The notes under the pieces were generated by a model. That model was not told where the DNA came from. It saw nothing but the letters and a program-made list of their open reading frames with translations, and did not search any database. A program made the translations under genes and the position numbers. Shown in pieces: positions 61,164 to 64,000 of a DNA stretch of 64,000 nt. The first letter of the stretch is position 1, and every line of letters starts with the position of its first letter. Source of the DNA: Oncomelania hupensis (Eukaryota > Mollusca > Gastropoda > Littorinimorpha > Pomatiopsidae); NCBI GenBank assembly GCA_036898135.1, contig CM072520.1:2742343-2806342 (forward strand), in the 5' to 3' direction.

Positions 61164-64000
61164 TTACACAAATCTAGCCACAGGAGAATCCATCAAAAGT
61201 TTTGCTAACAATGCACTTTGATGAAAATTAATATCATCTAATGTTTTTATGTCATGCAGATGCACAGTTATTAGAGGCAGAAAATGACGGCAACCAAAAA
61301 GTAAATGATATAATGAAAAAGTCTCATTGCATACACAATGGACATCTGGACAAAACTTTGTTTTTATGGCATTCAACATTATTCTGTTAGCCATAGTAAA
61401 AACTGTTCTCGAAAGTCTACAGTCTAAAGGAAAAAGTGTATTAAATATAACATGTTTCGTTGACCTCTCTTCGATCATACGTTTAATTTCCTTAGGGGAT
61501 TTTTTGAGTTGAATACTCTGAGCATTGATATTTTTAGCTCCTTTCTTTGCTGCTTTGTCCGCATTATCATTAAACAGAAAACCACAATGTGAAGGTAGCC
61601 AACAGAAGCTTACCTTTGTACCATTAATAATGAGATTGTGGACTAAATGTTGAATTTCTAAAATAATTTCATGCCGTTCAGTATGACCATAAGATTGTAA
61701 AGCATTTAAAACTGACATCGAATCAACACATATAACAACTTGAAATGCGTTTAAGCAAAGATCTGAAATTTCAGTTAATGCCATAAGGATTGCGATAAGT
61801 TCACACGCAAAAATAGAAGTATTTAAACTCAAAGAGAAACATTTTTGCAATTTTAGAGCTGGAATTACATAGCCTGCTCCAGCTTCCCCTGTCTCTAAAA
61901 CCGATCCATCAGTATAGATTTGAAGGTGTTGAGAATAATTTTTCTCCAAATGACAACGAACATCACTTGATAATAAATTTGCATTTTCATTCTTCTTTTC
62001 TAAACTATAATGTATGTCAAAATGTGCAGTTTCAAGCTCCCACATAGGTGTTGGAGAAATAATATTTTTAGGAAAAGATTTTATGTCATTAGATAAATCA
62101 TCAATTAAATCTTTTGTAAAAGTTGCTATTGATTCTAAGAATGGTATTTTCTGTGCACGTTTTGAAAAAATCAGATCAGACCTAAAATATATCTCATCAT
62201 CATTATTATTACATACAGATGCAGCTCGTACAATATATTTTGCACAAGAAATTTTTCTCCATTCTTCAATGGATATGACTCCTGCTAACTTGTAAGCTTT
62301 AAGTGTTTGTGTATGTATTGGTACACCTAACGCTAATTTTATGGACTTGCTGTCTAGACTTTGCAATCTCCTAAGATAAGTTTTAGGAGCAGAGAAAAAG
62401 ACTTCCTGTCCATATGTCAGTTTAGATCTGACTAAGGCTAAAGCTATATGTATGAGGGTTTTGGTATCTTGTCCCCAGGCCTTTCGGCTTATTATTTTTA
62501 GTAAATTATAGCTTTTTACTGCCTTTTGACAAGCGTATTCTATATGTCTCTTCCATTTTAATTTTTTAGTTAGATATACACCAAGGAATTTAACTTCATT
62601 GACATACTTTATTTCATCATTATCTATAACAATTTTTGGTAGCATTCTTGGTTCTCTACAATTATTAAAAAGAATCATGTTTGTTTTTTCTTTAGATAAA
62701 TCTAAGCCATTTTGGTTCATAAATATGGCTATTTTATTAACTTCTGTTTGGTATACATGAGATATATATTTTATTTCGAAAAGAGAAGTATTCTGTTTTA
62801 AACTTACATTCATCCAGATAGCAATGTCATCAGCATACTGAGCCAAGGTCACTCTGTTACTAATAGTTTTGGGCAAGTCATATATTAAAATATTGAACAG
62901 CAGAGGAGAAATTATTGAGCCTTGTGGTATCCCCATATCTGTACTGTAAGTAGAAGAATATGAGTTACCTACTTTAACTGTAATGTTTCTATTGCTTAGA
63001 AATGTGTGTATGTATGTATACAAATGACCAGATAATCCAATATTTTTCAGCTTATACAGTAAACGAGCATGCCAGACTCGATCATATGCACGGGTAATAT
63101 CAAAAAATGTAGCCAAAACACCCTTTCTCTTAGCAAACTGCTGCTTAATATGTGTCGTGAGTTTAACCAAGTGATCTGTTGTAGATCGACCTTTTTGAAA
63201 AGCAGCTTGGTTTACAGGGATAATTTTATTTTTTTAGCAATAATAGGTCAATCTGTCTAATACCACCTTTTCCATGATTTTGCAAGAATGTGAAGTCAAG
63301 GCTATGGGTCTGTAGCTAGAAGTAACTGTCCTGGGTTTGCCAGATTTAAGAATTGGAATGATTAAAGATGATTTCCACTGATCTGGCATAACACCTGTCG
63401 CCCAACATAACTTAATGATTTCATGGAACAAATGTAACCATTGTTCAGGTAAATGTGCTAATAAGTTATAAGAAATACCATCAAGACCCACTGCGGATTT
63501 CTTCCTACCTAATTTTAAAACAGCATTTTTCACTTCCTGATATGTGATATCAGCGTTTATGTAAAAATTATTATTAGGCTGTGGTTGTTGGTATTCTATG
63601 CTATGCTCTTTATTCTGTCTTTCTTCTTGAATGTGAGTAGGTAAGCTAGAAGAGTGGCTGGTGTGAGAAAACGTTTTCCCAAATTCTTCTGCTTTTTCTT
63701 TATGAGTTGGAAAAATGTTTTTTTCTAGTTTAATAGGACACTGGGGCAACCTATAAACATTTTGCATTTCAGACATTTTTTTCCAGACTTTGGCAGAATC
63801 TTTGCAGGTATTTACCTCATTATTACAATAATCTGACCAAAATTTTAACTTTTCCTCAGCTATTATTTTATTACATTTTATTTTAGACTGTTTCATAATA
63901 TGGAAATTATTTTCTGTTTTTGATTTTAACCAAGTCTTATACGAAGCCTTTTTTTCATCTACTGCTGCTTTACATCTTTGATTCCACCAGACGTTGCCTC
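61164..64000 (-). pseudogene. RT-RNase H LINE (I-superfamily type), one in-frame stop, runs off the edge
   Basis: One minus-strand frame is open from the window edge (NVWWNQRCKAAVDEKKASYK) to 61164, except a TAA at 63234-63236. RT motifs: SAVGLDGISYNLLAHLP, SSLIIPILKSGKPRTVTSSY, RPIALTSHSCKIMEKVV, stop, AAFQKGRSTTDHLVKL, TFFDITRAYDRVWHARLLYK, GIPQGSIISPLLFNILIYDL and AQYADDIAIW (catalytic acids intact). RNase H: LQIYTDGSVLETGEAGAGYV, FACELIAILMAL, CVDSMSVLNAL, NADKAAKKG. C-terminal CPDVHCVCNETFSLYHLLFG then C. The 3' tail is (TTTA)n (plus-strand AAAT repeats 61106-61155). It belongs to a different subfamily from the (TAATG)n family. The endonuclease should lie beyond 64000. Confidence 0.85.

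Noticed and set aside
1..64000. Horizontal transfer of bacterial genes
   Set aside because: No bacterial-type gene clusters, ribosome-binding sites or intronless host-like genes were seen.

Overview
The window is eukaryotic, repeat-rich DNA from an invertebrate animal. A mollusc, probably a marine gastropod, is my best guess. This rests on the mix of transposon families and is an inference, not a demonstrated identity. Signs of an animal genome are split genes with GT/AG introns, many 5'-truncated LINE copies with target-site duplications (TSDs), Tc1/mariner, piggyBac, Harbinger, ISL2EU, hAT, MULE and Helitron remains, and AT-rich spacers full of microsatellites. I see no rRNA, tRNA, CRISPR or operon-like structure. 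Almost all coding sequence is transposon-derived and most of it is broken.

Layout. 1-7.9 kb: fragments of LINE, Harbinger, ISL2EU and MULE genes, and several copies of one RNase H-bearing LINE family ending in (TAATG)n or (TATTG)n. 8.7-11.3 kb: a Harbinger nuclease joined to a zinc-finger/tyrosine-recombinase-like (YR) pseudogene. 13.9-17.2 kb: a ~105-bp satellite split by a CR1-like LINE. 18.8-23.5 kb: a pogo/Tigger transposase fused to OTU-like and PHD-like segments, a Helitron Rep fragment, and a LINE with a 14-bp TSD. 24.2-26.7 kb: the one gene whose exons, phases and splice sites all agree, a 267-aa Myb/SANT-like coiled-coil protein on the minus strand. 27.6-29.9 kb: a decayed piggyBac holding an RTE fragment and a 583-bp non-autonomous LINE derivative, both with perfect TSDs. 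30.5-34.2 kb: hAT-like, zinc-finger and RTE sequences. 39.0-44.0 kb: ISL2EU cut by a TIR element, a MITE and a deleted mariner.

The centrepiece is a 10.3-kb LTR retrotransposon (45599-55929) with 2124-bp LTRs differing at about six sites and an AAGTT TSD. Its pol order is protease, integrase, reverse transcriptase, RNase H: integrase precedes RT although all domains are Ty3/gypsy type. Its gag carries a SCAN-like segment. Both traits define Gmr1-type elements. A 5'-truncated LINE sits in its leader. The element itself lies in an intron of a minus-strand zinc-finger/YR gene whose exons are at 55954-57975 and 44756-45087. Removing the element leaves an intron of about 530 bp and an in-phase junction.

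57.6-64 kb: an L1/Tx1-like LINE interrupted by an internally deleted RTE, then a nearly open RT-RNase H LINE that runs off the right edge. The recurrent zinc-finger/YR/SANT family (five pieces) and the transposase-OTU-PHD fusion are the least familiar biology here.
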